This document shows, piece by piece, positions 22,487-35,612 of a stretch of DNA of 64,000 nt. Within the stretch, counting starts at the first letter, position 1. Each line of letters starts with the position of its first letter. A program made the translations under genes and the position numbers. Below the pieces are notes generated by a model. The model did no database searches. It was not told the DNA's origin and saw only the letters and a list, made by a program, of their open reading frames with translations. Source of the DNA: Leptidea sinapis (taxonomy: Eukaryota > Arthropoda > Insecta > Lepidoptera > Pieridae); the NCBI RefSeq assembly GCF_905404315.1, contig NC_066288.1, positions 7,030,501 through 7,094,500 of the forward strand, read 5' to 3'.

Positions 22487-24262
22487 CGTCGGTTTACTGC
22501 AAGAACTCAAAACAGAACTATGAATTGAGCCACTTTTAGTTTTAGTAATATTGTTTTCCCTATATTATCATCTTAAATATTATTATGTTAAAGAAAAGTA
22601 AATTACTATTATATTGCTGAATATATTTATTATTAAAATGAAGCGAGTTTTTTAAATATTAACAAGCCATAATTAAAAAAAAAAATTAAATGTGAAATTA
22701 ATGATTTCTTGCGATTGGGCCTTTGTTCGAGGTTTCAATTAATTATTTCCTGAAATTGAAATCTATTTTAAGAAATACGTACTATTAATTAATAATAATA
22801 ATTTTTTTGTGGAAAAAGAGGGCAGATGGGCATGAGGATTACTTTTCAGGAAAAGGTGTGGAAATGGAAGCAGAGTGGAACTATGGGGCTCTGGGGGAGG
22901 AAATGGGGGTAGCCCTACGGGACTGTGGTGGAGGTAAAGGGAGTGGACCTCCGGGACTCTCACTGACCAATTGAAACGCGACAAAAATACTTTTCTATGA
23001 AGGCCTGCTCTCCTTTTATACATTTCTTACATTTTCCATAAAGTGCTTTTAGCCCAGTTAAAAATATTCGCATTCTTTACCTTAAAAATGCTCGTCAACT
23101 GCCGTCTTCATCTCTTCTTCACTTGGAAATCATCACCTTCGGAGGTCTTTCTTTACATTAGAAAATAGAAAATAATTACTGGGAACTAGGTGGGTGGTTA
23201 ATTTCTTCAAGCCCTGTTTAATCAAGGGCACGCATTGCAGCTCGCTCTTAGTTAAATAAGGCATCAAAAACAGAATACCACTTCACGCACTTTTGTCAGC
23301 AATGCGGCATAAAACTCCCCATTAGTTTTTTAGGAATATAATAGACAAGCAAATCCCTTCACAATACCAAAAAACAGTGGAAATGAGTTTGGATACCAAT
23401 TTGGATTGACTTGGATATCAATTGTGCAAATGATTATACGAAATTCCGCCGATGCGTTCCATATAGCTTCAACTTTCTGCCACAACTTAGTTGAGTGAAT
23501 AATTTAGTTATTTATTTATATAGTTTAATAAAATTAAGTGACAGACTACCGAGCGAATCGGCAGGTTGAAGCAGCCCACCCCGCACGTTATCCTACGTTG
23601 CACTTATCTCACCCCACGTATGATCCTCCATTGCACTTATCCTACCCCGCCTTTCATTCCTGAGCTATTACAGTAATAATTATTTATTGGTTTTAAGAAA
23701 AAAAAATCACTAAATAGTAATAGAGGGATAGTGAATTCCATTATAAGGTACTAACTGATTTAATCGATATAAAAATAAATTTACAACTTCTTTATAAGAG
23801 CAATGATAAATCATAAAAATATAATTCTTTTTTGATAAACAAAGTTTAATATGATTGCAGTTGTTTATCAATCAATTAAAGTTGTTTAATATGTCTTATT
23901 GTAACATTATTGTTTATAAAACGTAGTGACTTTTAGCCAAGTTTCGTTCTAAAGTGATTTTCGTATGTCATATTAAAAAAAAAACACTAAATAACATGAG
24001 TTTTGTGATATGGTCATTGTTCATTATTTCAGTGCTTTGATGTTTTAAAAGTTTACAAAGTCATTTAATGATTTTAATAGAACCAATAGTCCCAAATTGT
24101 AATTATCAACTTTAGGAAAACATAATAACATCCAAATTAAAACAGCTAGAAATACGTGAGTTTTTGCATTCTAGAGAGCTCTTCAAGACGATGTTCGCGC
24201 AATTATTATTAACTGCACTCAATGATTTCTTGCATTTAGTGAGTTCTTGCAGTAAACCGACG
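22487..24262. mobile_element. 1.78-kb element with 23-bp perfect inverted ends
   Basis: The inverted ends are 22487-22509 and 24240-24262, beginning CGTCGGTTTACTGCAAGAAC. A sequence TATACTGAATTAGGTA follows the right end and also occurs at 22449-22464, left of the left end. No transposase is visible. A G-rich patch at 22820-22985 stands out. It begins about 375 bases upstream of the TAF6L-like start codon. Confidence 0.6.
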
Positions 24263-24479
24263 GTATACTGAATTAGGTAGGGGCATCAGCCGCATCACTC
24301 GCCTAGGAGTACTATAGTTCTATACTCATTCCCTTTTTCTGGTAACTGTACAGCGCCATCTGCATTCGTGATATAGACCTGAGAGTATAAAACTGCTGTT
24401 TTCGAATAATAATAAATTTGAATTGACATAGAGCCTACATGGTTTAAGATTTTAGAGTGAAACTTTTTTCACATTGCAC

Positions 24480-24785
24480 CTATGTAGTTCTCCTTTTAAA
24501 AAATGTGCAACATTTGATTATCGACTTTCAGATCGATCGATCGATCGTTTCGAAAATTCGAGTGATTTTTTTGTAATGCGGCAGAAACAATTCGCAATAT
24601 CAATGTTGAATTTGGAGAGAGGACTGCTAATCAACGCATCGTGTGATTTTGGTTTAAACGCTTTCGTGATGGAAAATTGATTAGAAGAACGAACCACGTG
24701 GAAGACCAATTTGAAAGAGATGGTGGAAGCCGATCCGAGCCAAACTACCCAGGAATAAGCGGCATGGCTTAATGATACTTGGCCT
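24480..24785 (+). pseudogene. mariner transposase fossil
   Basis: Across shifting frames it reads AAETIRNINVEFGERTANQR, FWFKRFRDG and LKEMVEADPSQTTQE*AAWLN, the N-terminal helix-turn-helix region of a mariner transposase. The catalytic DDD domain is missing. Several frame changes and stops. Confidence 0.65.
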
Positions 24786-25364
24786 TTGTTCGAGAAATGA
24801 TAATTTGAACTTAATACTCATTTTGTTGAATAATATACTGATTATGACTATATTAAGTAAATGCACATTATTTCTATTCTTGTGACTTTTCTTATTGCAT
24901 TTTAATAAGCTTCTGTTCTTAATAAATCAATATTTACAAAGCAAGACATATTTTAACTAAAGATCGTAAAAAAGGATAAATTTCTGCTCAATTAGACCAT
25001 CATTTATAAAATGAGTTTTATGCAACACTCAATTACCACTAATCCGCAATACTCAAATTACTGTCACTAACGCAAAACTTACAAAATAATGACGTTCACA
25101 TACGATGTTTCTTGGTCGCAAGTGAAACTAAACAGAAACATTGACAAATAGTTATTGTTATGTAATGATATCGCATGCATGAAGCATGGTATTATTATTT
25201 ATTTGTTTACACATCCAGGTAAGTATAAAGTTTATCCTAGGTTTGACCAGATGGTAATGTTGCCAGGACATGAAATAAATCCAATGACTCAAAAAAGTAC
25301 TGACCCTCTATTAAACTTTGTAAATGTTACTTTAATTGTAAAACATATTATTGATGAAAAAAAA

Positions 25365-25478
25365 AAAGCCCGCTGAGTTTGTTGCGCCTATTCTTGGGTT
25401 GTAGTTTTATGACTTTCAATAAGTGATTTCACATCCTGTTTTGAATAAAAATATTTGAATTTGAATTTTAATATATAA
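25365..25478 (+). mobile_element. LINE 3' end (family J)
   Basis: TTTCAATAAGTGATTTCACA and GAATAAAAATATTTGAATTTG tail, shared with 29840-29917 and reverse 53176-53250. Confidence 0.6.
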
Positions 25479-26209
25479 TAATTATTATTGTTTAATATTA
25501 ATGTTCGTGGTTAAAAATTAATTAAGTAAACAATATTTATTGATTTATAAATATAACTGGGGGCGACTAAGCAGCCAATTACACACCAAGTACCTAAGTA
25601 ATTATTTTGTGTATGTAATTATTAAATAAGCAAGTAAGTAATTAGTGACTGTTTACCAAATGAGAAAAACTTTCTTTTAAATTCTATTTTTCACACAGAC
25701 ACATAATCTTCAAAATAATTATGATCACCCCAATTGAACTTGAAGCACGCGGTGTAAAAGTCATCATCGGCATCATAATAATTGTAATAGGTAATAATCA
25801 CACACACATAAAATTATCACACAAATATTATACACACGTGATTTACTTTATTTTTTCTCTTGATATTGAAAATTTGAAATGTAAAATGGTTTATATTTAA
25901 TCATAACATTTAGGCAATTTAATATTCCTCATTTCATTATCTTAGAAGGACTCTCTCTCGGCGGCCTTTTTTGTTTAGCATACAACGTGAACGTTATTTT
26001 ATAAATTAAAAAAAATGTTCTGGAAGAAATTATGAGATCAAATTATAAGGTGTCGACTATAGTAAAAATAATACAAAGAATTCAATAGCATATAATAGCA
26101 ATAGAGATTAAATCTGAATCTGTTAACTAAAAAAATGAAAGAAACGAAGTCAAATAGATAGAACGATCGCGTCACTTTTCAATAACGTAACGTAAGCGCA
26201 TTGCAATTA

Positions 26210-26425
26210 TTTATTACAGACAGTTAAAAATTCTGCCACAGATCGCACCCTTACTGTAAGCCGTTTAGGAGTTCCATTGATCACCAAATTTGACTACGAA
26301 AATTACTTGACCATAACGACGTTTTGGTAGGTGACTCAAATATCCGGATAGCAAATAAAAAATTCGGCCGAATATCGTTAATTTGCTCCTAAGAATTGAA
26401 GGGTTCCGTTACTTTGTCACAGATT
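26210..26425 (+). repeat. family O repeat, copy 1
   Basis: CTGCCACAGATCGCACCCTT, CTGTAAGCCGTTTAGGAGTT and GACTCAAATATCCGGATAGC. It ends where the family E copy begins. Confidence 0.5.
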
Positions 26426-26740
26426 TTTTTGTTGACATTAAGTGATAAGACGAGCAGGAAGTTCAGGTGATGTTAATTGATACGCTCTGACCATTACAAT
26501 GCAGTGCCGCTCAGGATTATTGAAAAACCCAAAAATTCTCAGCGACACTACAATTGCGCGAGGTGACCAACCTTGAGATATAAGAAGTTAAGTCTCATTT
26601 GCCCAGTAATTTCACTAGCCACGGCGCCCTACAGACCGAAACACAATAATTTTCATACATTACTGGTTCACGGCAGAAACAGGGGCCGTTGTGGTCCCCA
26701 TAATCTAGCCGGCATCCTGTGTAAAGGAGCCTCGCACTGA
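26425..26740 (-). repeat. family E copy
   Basis: Nearly complete reverse copy with AAGACGAGCAGGAAGTTCAG and CTAGCCGGCATCCTGTGTAA. Confidence 0.65.
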
Positions 26741-27058
26741 TCCTATAATCAGAACTTTATCAAACTCTCATCAAACTACTCATCATCGAAATCGGTTCTT
26801 AGGTAGCAAATATAAAAAAAATACACTCGAATTGAAAACCTCTTCCTTTTTCGACATTATACTTATTAAAATATCAGAAAAAAAAAAGAAATGTACCTAC
26901 TGGACCATCACCAAAAGTTAGGTAACGAATACAAATTACAAAATCTTCTTTCAATAGATTTATGATCAACAATGGCTGGCGTATAGGTACTAGGCCTTTC
27001 GAAACACACTTTTTAGTTTTCTATAAGAATCTAACTTGCTTTGAAAAAATCTAAGTCG

Positions 27059-27350
27059 AAACTCTCTAAGAAAAAAAACGATTTACTCAATTGTATGAAA
27101 CGTGCAGTGATTGATAGATTGACAGATGACGGCTTTATTCTTGTAAAAAATGGAGATAGCCGAAATCCACTACGTTAGTTTTAAGTTACTGTGCACTTTC
27201 AAACCTAGCCGGATTATACATGGTTGCCGTAATGGAATGTACTATTTCAAACGTATGAAAAATCTCACTTCACGTTTCATACTAAACTAAATTTAAATTT
27301 TTACATAGGCATTCCCGCATCCTATTACATAGTATTTACATCCTCTTTGA
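27059..27350 (+). repeat. family N repeat, copy 1
   Basis: GAAACGTGCAGTGATTGATA, GCCGAAATCCACTACGTTAG and TAGTATTTACATCCTCTTTG; matches 40912-41211 in reverse. Ends unclear. Confidence 0.55.
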
Positions 27351-27926
27351 TCGAAAACGTTAAGAAATAAGTTCATAAAATTGTGCACTGAAAACATTGT
27401 GTTGGCATTTCTCTATATGGAGTATGGTAGGCCCCCACTATCTACTAAACCATTTCTTTCAGTAGGTACAAATTTAATTAAAAATTAGATAACTTGCGAT
27501 GCTAGCACTCTTATTAAGTACTAATTCCTTTCCGATTAAAGATGAATTTTATTTCTTTGGTATCATAAAATGTTAATTTTACAATAATTATAAATAATTG
27601 TGCACAATTGATTTAGAAAATTTATAGAATGACTAATGAATACTTTAGAAGATACCAATTATTTATATAAAAAAAAAGAGAAAATATACGTTGCGGATTG
27701 ACCCTGAGTGTTTAGTGCTTTTTCCATTGAAATCATTGTTCGTACCTATTGAATGACGAAAAGTCAGATCTAAACATATTGTTTAAGTATTAAGAAATGC
27801 CATTTTGTGCCCCTTTTTTTTCTTAATTAGGTACACAACAGAACAGAATATCTACCTTTCTGTGTTCTGTGAGGTTACACCAGGGGTGGTAGTCCCACCG
27901 TGGGACAGACGGGCTCATCAAACTTA

Positions 27927-28286
27927 GCCCCCGAAAAAAATTTTTTTTTCTATTTTTGAATTTTCAATATCGCATATCGTTAGTTCGTAGTTTGTTCTTA
28001 ATTGTTCGCTATAAATAATTGTTTGTTATTTTGTTGTTTATTTAAAAACAAATTAATTAAAAATGGGGGGAAACGCCTACTGTTTTGTTCTAGCACTCGC
28101 CGGCCGCTGCCGCGGCACGCTACGCTCGGCTCGTGCGTTGTTTTAACTGTTCTAACATAACCTAACCTAACCAATTTTAATGAATTGCAAATTAAAAAAA
28201 AAAATCGAGAACAAACAAATGTTTATAGAGAACAATCAAGAACAAATGGCGAACTAACGATGTAATAAATAAAAAATCTGGGGGGC
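27927..28286. mobile_element. 360-bp foldback MITE
   Basis: Arms of about 85-100 bases (27927-28030 and 28200-28286) pair imperfectly, with GCCCCC at both tips and the shared motif ATCGTTAGTTCG. The middle is a GC-rich patch with CCTAACCTAACC. Confidence 0.6.
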
Positions 28287-29299
28287 TTGCAATACCTACA
28301 TTAAAAAGTAGAGTTAGTTATTTAACTGCGTCACAACAAAATGAATTTTATAATTTCGAGCTTACATATAGTTATTGTCGGGGCCAATCTCCAGATGGCG
28401 CTAGTTTTCAAATAGACAGCTCATAATGCGTAGAGAGGGCTCTCTTTTCCCTATATATTATTATACTCTTTGGGTTACATCCAGGGCATGGGGCTATTTA
28501 TAACAGGTCAATGACATGTAACACGAGAAGACACTATTGCTATCAATATATTGTAGGTGACAAATAGTCGAATTTACACTAATAATATTTAAACAACTAT
28601 TTCCTTTAGTTGTGCTGTGTTACATTAATACTCACCGAAAAACACTATAGGTTTTGATAAACTAAATTAGAAACCTGAATTTTCCGTACCTTTTGATGGG
28701 TTGAAAGAGCTAAAATTTTACAGTTTTAGATGCTGGAGACACCGTAAGCCTTTGATGTTAATGTGAACTGCTTCCTTCACGCCTTTCATAGAAAAAAAAA
28801 AGATATTTTAGTCCGTCAGTCATTTGGTAGTGATTTTATAAGAATTTTTATTTTATTTTTAGAGGTAAGTAACCTGAAAGAAGAAGAAAACTTTGAAATA
28901 TTAACATCATACATACATACCTACCGATTTGTTAAAATACAACTTAAAATTTTTTAATATCATCACGTTCACCGCCATTTGATAACACCACAGTTAACAC
29001 CAGTATCAAAATTTAGAGAATATCTAATTTTAATTTTTAATTTACCTTCCTTTTGTTAATTATGAGAAAATGTGGCGTCTTATTAGCCCAATAATTTCAC
29101 TAGCTACGACGTGGTACGGTGTGCAATACAAAATAACCTAAGTGAATCAGCGTTCTCTGATCCGCGTGATTTTGGCGCTAATGCGTAATATTTTACGTGT
29201 AGCAAAAGATTGCTTATAATTAGAATGATTTGAGTGATTGTATCAGAAAGCTATTGAAACAAGCTATAAGACCATGCAAAATAAACCATCTTACAAACA
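28287..29299. other. no gene seen
   Basis: Mostly unrecognised AT-rich DNA, with a family E scrap at 29078-29112. Confidence 0.4.
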
Positions 29300-29920
29300 A
29301 AATAAGGGTCTGAACTTGGTAAGGGAATAGAAACTTTAGTTATTTCCATAGTATTATGCCGATATTAATACAATTTTTGTGCTGCAGAAGAGGACTATTC
29401 GCGCTATTTATAACCTAGGTCCTAAAGAATCATTGAGAGCAAAATTCAAAGAAATTAACATCTTGACTGTTGCTTCTCAATATATTCTTGATAATGTTAT
29501 GTCTGTTCATAGGCACATAAGTGAATTAGCCAGAAACTGTCATAACCATAATGTTAACACCTGGAACAGACATAAACTGATGCTGCCTACTACTCGACTA
29601 AGTCGAGTTAATTAGTCTTTTGTGGGGCGATGTATATGCTTTTACAACAAGATCCCAGAAAATGTTCAAAACAAAAGTATTACGTTATTCAAAAGAATTG
29701 TTAAAAAACGTTTGTGTGGTAAAGGTTACTATAACATAAATGACTTTCTTTATGATACCACAGATTGGGAATGGAGTGACCGCCCTCAGGCTATTATATA
29801 TATATAATAAGTTTAATTGTACAATATTACTTTGTAAACATATTGGGTGGTACTTTTTTGACTTTCAATAAGTGATGTCACATCCTATTTTGAATAAAAA
29901 TATTTGAATTTGAATTGCCG
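29300..29920 (+). mobile_element. Jockey-group LINE 3' end (family J)
   Basis: Reads FVLQKRTIRAIYNLGPKESL, KEINILTVASQYILDNVMSV, a stop, then GRCICFYNKIPENVQNKSIT. Related to family B but distinct. Ends in the J tail. Confidence 0.65.
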
Positions 29921-30351
29921 TAAGTACACTCGGTTTTGGTGTATCTGAACAAACTAGTGCCCTGGGGCACTCCCGATTTGGAGTGTATAAATAGAATATA
30001 CACAATACTCCTTGGCGCAAATTAAAGGTGCCGCCGTACCTGCCATTCTAGCAGATATCCTTCAAAGAAGCCACCAACTAGTTTTATCACTCCAGACGGC
30101 AATAACGTCATATAAGTTTCTAATATCCCAATTTTATTCCTTCTCTCTTCGATAATAATAGCTCTTTATGAAGCCTTGTAAGAGTTGCGTGCAATTAATG
30201 CTCTGGCTGCCCTCGACATTTCTTCCTACAATTATTAATTAGTGTAATATTTGTTCTTACATTACACCTTATAATATAGTTCCGTCACCTTGTAATGCAG
30301 GTCACGAAAGGCTAGGAGAAATTTTGGCTCAATCAGTTTTAGTGTCATTTT

Positions 30352-30545
30352 TGTACCAGTGGGAAGGCTGCTTTGCACAGGATGCCGGCTAGATTATGGT
30401 TACCTATTTCTGCCGTGAAGCAGTAATGTGTAAACATTATTGTGTTTCGGTTTGACGGGTGAACTAGGTAGTGAAATTACTGGGCAAATGGGACGAGCGC
30501 AATAGTGCCGCTCAGAATTTTTAGGTTTTAAAATAGTTATAATTT
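30352..30545 (+). repeat. family E copy, internally deleted
   Basis: Forward copy from CCAGTGGGAAGGCTGCTTTG, lacking the region around the CTTGAGACATAAG motif. A tiny reverse piece is at about 29078-29112. Confidence 0.6.
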
Positions 30546-31265
30546 ATTTTTCTCCTCGCGCCGCTCCTTGCTGTTATTTTGCCTGTTGTAAAAAGCACTT
30601 TTTATAGAATTTTTACTTTGGTGTTTTTTTTTATTTTTTTTAGTCTTGCATTGTTGAATTAAAAATTCTCTTTGGTATTCGAAAATTTCCTACTATTAGA
30701 TAATTCGGTTAAAGATAATGGTTAAAATTAAAAATTAACATAAATTCCTGCCTTATATAGACGATAGATGAAAATTATATAAAATAACAAAAAACTTATT
30801 ATGCAAATTGAAAAAAAAAAATATGGAATAATTTAATTAAATTTATTTACCTATTGTCATCGGTCCTCGATAAATCTACGAAGTTTGAACTAAATCTGGC
30901 CGTTTAAAGTGGGTCAAAATCACGCCCAAATGAGTTACAAACAAACATACATACAGGTGAAGCTAATAAAAAGCGTGTAAAAACGTCGATTGTACGTATT
31001 TGTAAACAAAACATTTTAACGCTGAAATTTTCACTTATCTTAATTACAATATATAATTATTAATTAATAATAAATGAGATCATTAATTGTGCCAATTCTC
31101 GTCATAAATTATTATTAAATTATAACAATAACATATCATGAAGGAGACTGGGGTAAAATGAAATTAGGATCAGTATATGCCAGGGAAACTTAAGGTTGCG
31201 TGTTTTGCTATGAAACAAAATAAAACTCAATTTTATGTTTATTGTGTAACAAAATCTAGTGTTAA
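30546..31265. other. no gene seen
   Basis: AT-rich. 30855-30965 (CGTTTAAAGTGGGTCAAAAT, ACAAACATACATACAGGTGA) resembles retroelement 3' sequence but cannot be placed. Confidence 0.4.
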
Positions 31266-31713
31266 GGCGAAGGGTAAACAGAAAACACGCAATCAAGGTG
31301 TTTTAGACAAGTTCTGTGGTGAAAATATAGCATTTGGAGCTATGAACACTACTTTATCCTGTTACACATACCCTTAAGTCTTACTTGTAGGTTGCTAATG
31401 CTTGCTGTTGGTTAAAGTTAACACTCCAGAGCTATTATGAACTACCAGTTTTCTTTGCAGTTAAACAAGTTTTTTCTGGGCATGATGCATTTGTTTAGTA
31501 TACTACTCTCATAAAAGTTGTTTTTATAGCTTTTACTTTTTTGTGTAGGTACATTTATTCAGATTAGCAATCAATAATGAGGATTGTAAGCAAATAAACT
31601 GTTTGCGCCTGTTAAATGTTACATTTTCGTCGCATGAATTTTTAAAATATTGGCTTTGTTACATAGGAGCCGTGAACTCATATCGCTCAAGGTCGCCGGC
31701 ATTTAGTGTCGCC
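31266..31713. repeat. family K dispersed repeat, copy 2
   Basis: Flanked by TTAA on both sides (31262-31265, 31714-31717), with ends GGCGAA..GTGTCGCC that are partly inverted. Confidence 0.6.
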
Positions 31714-32204
31714 TTAAAGACGAAGTAGCTTGTATGAGGTAACAAAGCAAGTTTTACCCCTCTCGATCAAAAACAATAACTGTAATATTGTATTTAAATA
31801 ATTGTTGCTGTATAACTTTTTCTTTTTTTTAAAGACACAGGCATATAAAGAGAAAGTTTCCATACTTTCATATTTATAACATGTAATATCAATGGTTTCT
31901 ATCATGCACTTGGTCGTTTGAATCAAAACGATTTTTACTTATTGTCGATAACTGAATAGTAATCGACATGATCAGTGACATAAGTCAATCTATTGAATTC
32001 ATTATCTTTATTAATTTAAATCACTTTTCACAGATTTGAATTATTTTAAAGACTGCAAGTTCACATTCTTCTTTTGTTTTTTATGCGAGCAAAAAGTTTT
32101 CCATCATTAACATCTAATATGAACTGTTAATGATTTATGTATATTTTTTGAGATAAAACTGACAATTATTTGGTGATTTCTCTCATATATACATGCGAAG
32201 GTGC

Positions 32205-32672
32205 GTTAATTATTATAACACTAGAAATAAGGGATTGCTTGTAACAAATTCTAGTAGGCTTCGTAAGATACATAATAGCTTTAAGGGTAAATGTATACAC
32301 TTCTATAATAAAGTCCAAGCCACTGTTCAGGCATTATCTATAAATAAATTTAATTGTTTTATAAAAAAATGGCTCTGTCGTAAATCCTATTACTCCACTG
32401 CTGAATATCTAAATGATCGGACAGCCTGGGACTAGATTGTGATTATTTTATAGCGATAGAAATGACTGTACAATATTGTATATTTTTATTGAAAAGAGCG
32501 CAAGAAAAGAATGCTGGGAGAGTTTCTTGCGCCGCTTCTTCTCTCTCAGAGCGCCATTTGTTTCCGAAGCGGTAGTAGTATCTAGTGGTATAAGAAATTA
32601 CATCAAAAAGAATTCTAAAGTAATCAATTTTGAGAAAATAAATGCTTTTTATGCCTTTTTATGCCTTTTAAT
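32205..32672 (+). mobile_element. family B LINE 3' end
   Basis: It starts inside the codons for YYNTRNKGLLVTNSSRL, reads to the LINE stop after NDRTAWD, and keeps the full 3' UTR and tail. The last 80 codons are intact. Confidence 0.75.
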
Positions 32673-34929
32673 TTAATATATTTTATTAATAATAATAAAT
32701 CTTCATTGTCATGCATGTCCATAATATTCTCTGAAATGTAGGACTATTTTAATGTATATTGTGTACAATTATTATCAATTTGAATTGTATCTGTGGTTGA
32801 GGACGTGAGTAAGAATAGGTCAATCAGCAAGCTTTCCTTCGCTTTGACGTTTCAATTGAGAACGGGTGAAATTTTTGATCCGCGCCGTACGAAATTAATT
32901 AGAATTAGAATTATTTAATAGATTGTCTTTGAAACCGCCTCTCATTATCATCAGACGTATCAAAATCAAATGATCTAGCTAACTTTGTAGAACAGCAAAA
33001 ATATTAACGTGATAATCAACTAATTACATATAATATTAATGGAACTTTGAAGACCAATAACAAATCCATTAAAACCAGTTTTGCGACCTGACTGTACGAT
33101 TAAATTACCATGGGACATTTTTCAATTTGGTTAAATATATTTATATTTGATAAAATATAATACATTTTTGTTTATCAACTGTGCAATATAGAAGTTAATT
33201 TACTACGAATGTAGGTACTAAGCAATTGTGTATCTAGCCATAACTTTAATTTTTTGTTTGCAAACATGTATATGTTTGTTAGTAAGGTAGTCTCTTTATT
33301 AATGATGTAATTCATGCAATGACATACAAAACTATTTTTAATGCCTTCTTTGTCCACTATAATTTCCACTATAAGGAACTAGACGCATAATCACGCTCGA
33401 AAATTGTCTAAAGCAAAACTCTGCCTACGCTTCTATTAGGCAGACTTTTCGTTCACTTTTGACTGCGTTTTGTATACCGAACGCCACGCAAAGATAAAGT
33501 GGTCAGGGAAAAACTGTCCAAATTACAGGATATCCAAACTGAAAAAATTGGAGTGCTATATTTCAGGTAGGCAACTGCCCCGTTCAAATTAACAAAATTG
33601 ATAAAACATTTCAATTGTTAAAACAAAATGATCTTGCCTCATGTTCGCGTCAGTCTCGCGCGTGTGAGTGTTTATATTTCTAATGAGCGTATACAATAGA
33701 CTTTGAACATTATTGCCACGAAGTAAGGTATTAATTTGAATGAATGTTTTAATGTTATCTGTAAGTTAATGTATACGTATATAAGATGCCGCTCGAACAT
33801 TTTTGATGACCTTTTAATAGGCGATTGGGAGTCTTGTTGTTTATTGTATGACAATGTATACCACTTTTTGAAGTTTAATTTTTTTATGGAAAAGGAGGAC
33901 AAACGAGGGTACGGGACACCTGGTGTTAAGTGATCACCGCCGCCCACATTCTCTTGCAACACCAGAGGAATCACAGGCTTTCGTGGCACGGATTATAAAA
34001 AGCATTATTTTCTGTATTTTTAAATGTAAAATGTGGCCTGTATTACTTAATTAAAAATACAACTTATACTAGTACCGTTCCTCCCCTGTCTACCCTATCT
34101 ATAAATTAAATCACACATCATACGTTAACATGAGTAATGTGAAATGTGATTTTAGAACGGAATGGGAGTGCCAATTAATAAGTTATTGAGAGTGCTACAA
34201 TTATCATGCTTGTTTATTGAAGAAGATTTTTACAAAATTATCAAAAATACATAACTTATTGCTCAAAAGATGAATACGAATCCTTTTAGACTACTACTCT
34301 TAGACTATCTCTTATCTATCTCTTAGCACCTCTCAGAATTTAACATTTACAGAACCGAAGAACGAAATCACAAATAAATACAATAGAAATTCCATTAATC
34401 ACAGGTCAAATAAAAGGCACTTATGAATGACAAACTTCGGAAAAGGTTGAGCTGTAATGAGAAGAAGAGGCAATTATTTAAAATAAAAATTTATAACTTC
34501 ATATTTTAACAAATTAAATATCTTCATGACTTTAAATAACAAAAAACAACAGACTTAGAAAAAACTATTCCAAAACAATATAATATGCACTAAAAAGTAA
34601 AACAATAATTGCGTTTTCTAATCAACTTATTTTTAGAGTTCTCCTAAGAAAAATGAAATGAAACATATTGGACTACCTATAAATCAATCAAATTATTATG
34701 AAAATATAATGTAGTTACAATTATTGATAATATGGGAATCGGTATCCTCCCGCAGCGGCCCCGCGCTCGCCTTGGCCTCGTCACGTCTCACGTGCGACAC
34801 AAGCACATCACACCTATAACTATGTATGAATAAATTAATATACTTTTATGACATTGAATTTGTTAATATTATACATAGGTACTAAATGAATTATTAAGTT
34901 ATTTACGTCTCATATTATAATATTATATA
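32673..34929. other. gene-poor stretch
   Basis: Apart from the family A piece at 33879, only AT-rich sequence is seen. A GC-rich spot at 34745-34805 (CGCAGCGGCCCCGCGCTCGC) is not explained. Confidence 0.4.
33879..33976 (-). mobile_element. family A LINE 3' UTR fragment
   Basis: Reverse fragment with GGAGGACAAACGAGGGTACG and GTGATCACCGCCGCCCACAT. Confidence 0.65.
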
Positions 34930-35127
34930 AGTATTAAAATTTCATTTTATAAATATTATTGATATCATTGTGAAATCCGACATGTTTCAATATAACAGTA
35001 CGATTAGTGTTTAGACAATTTTGTAACATATTTTGCATGTCAATTGACGAAACATATTGGATTATCCATTATATTGTTAACACCTTAAGTACAATGTTTC
35101 CTGCAAATAAATTTCATTTCATTTCAT
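34930..35127 (+). mobile_element. probable LINE 3' tail
   Basis: TAACACCTTAAGTACAATGT, then GCAAATAAATTTCATTTCAT repeats. Only the tail is recognisable. Confidence 0.4.
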
Positions 35128-35369
35128 TTTGTAATTGCAAACCTACCTTGGCTGACACTGACTAAACGTGCTGGACTGAACTGCTCATCAGGAGCACGTT
35201 ATCGGCGCCGTTTAAATGAAAACAACGAAGTCAGGGAGAAACGCCTATCTCAACAGACTAAATCTCCCTCGAGGACAATTTAAATAGGGACTTGCGAAGA
35301 GTGCAAAAATAGATAGAACGCTTGCGACATGTTGCAATGCAGCAACGGTGGTAAGTTCATTGGGATTTG

Positions 35370-35612
35370 ATTACAGACAGTTAGAATTTCTGCCACAGAT
35401 CGCGACCTTACTGTAAGCCGTTTAGGAGTTCCAAATTCGACTACGACTCAAATATCCAGATAGCTTTTAGATTCACCTGAGTAAGAATTGAATAATTCCG
35501 TTACTTTGTCATGGATCTCAAAATCCCTAATCAAACTTTAATACAAACATAAAAGTCAAATACCGTGGAATTGAGAACCTCCTCCTTTTTTGATGTCGGT
35601 TGAAAATAAATG
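35370..35612 (+). repeat. family O repeat, copy 2
   Basis: The same motifs with a deletion in the middle, then GAACCTCCTCCTTTTTTGAT, GTCGGTT, a terminus shared by many lepidopteran repeats. Confidence 0.5.

Noticed and set aside
25155..25376. 73-residue ORF (HPGKYKVYPRFDQ) as a gene
   Set aside because: No splice sites or family recognised; it runs into the tail of a family J LINE and may be its UTR.
28150..28175. Telomere repeat (CCTAA)n
   Set aside because: Only about two units, inside a MITE; too short for a telomeric array.
31177..31377. 66-residue plus-strand ORF as a gene
   Set aside because: It lies mostly in the family K repeat, and the frame is not kept in the other copy.
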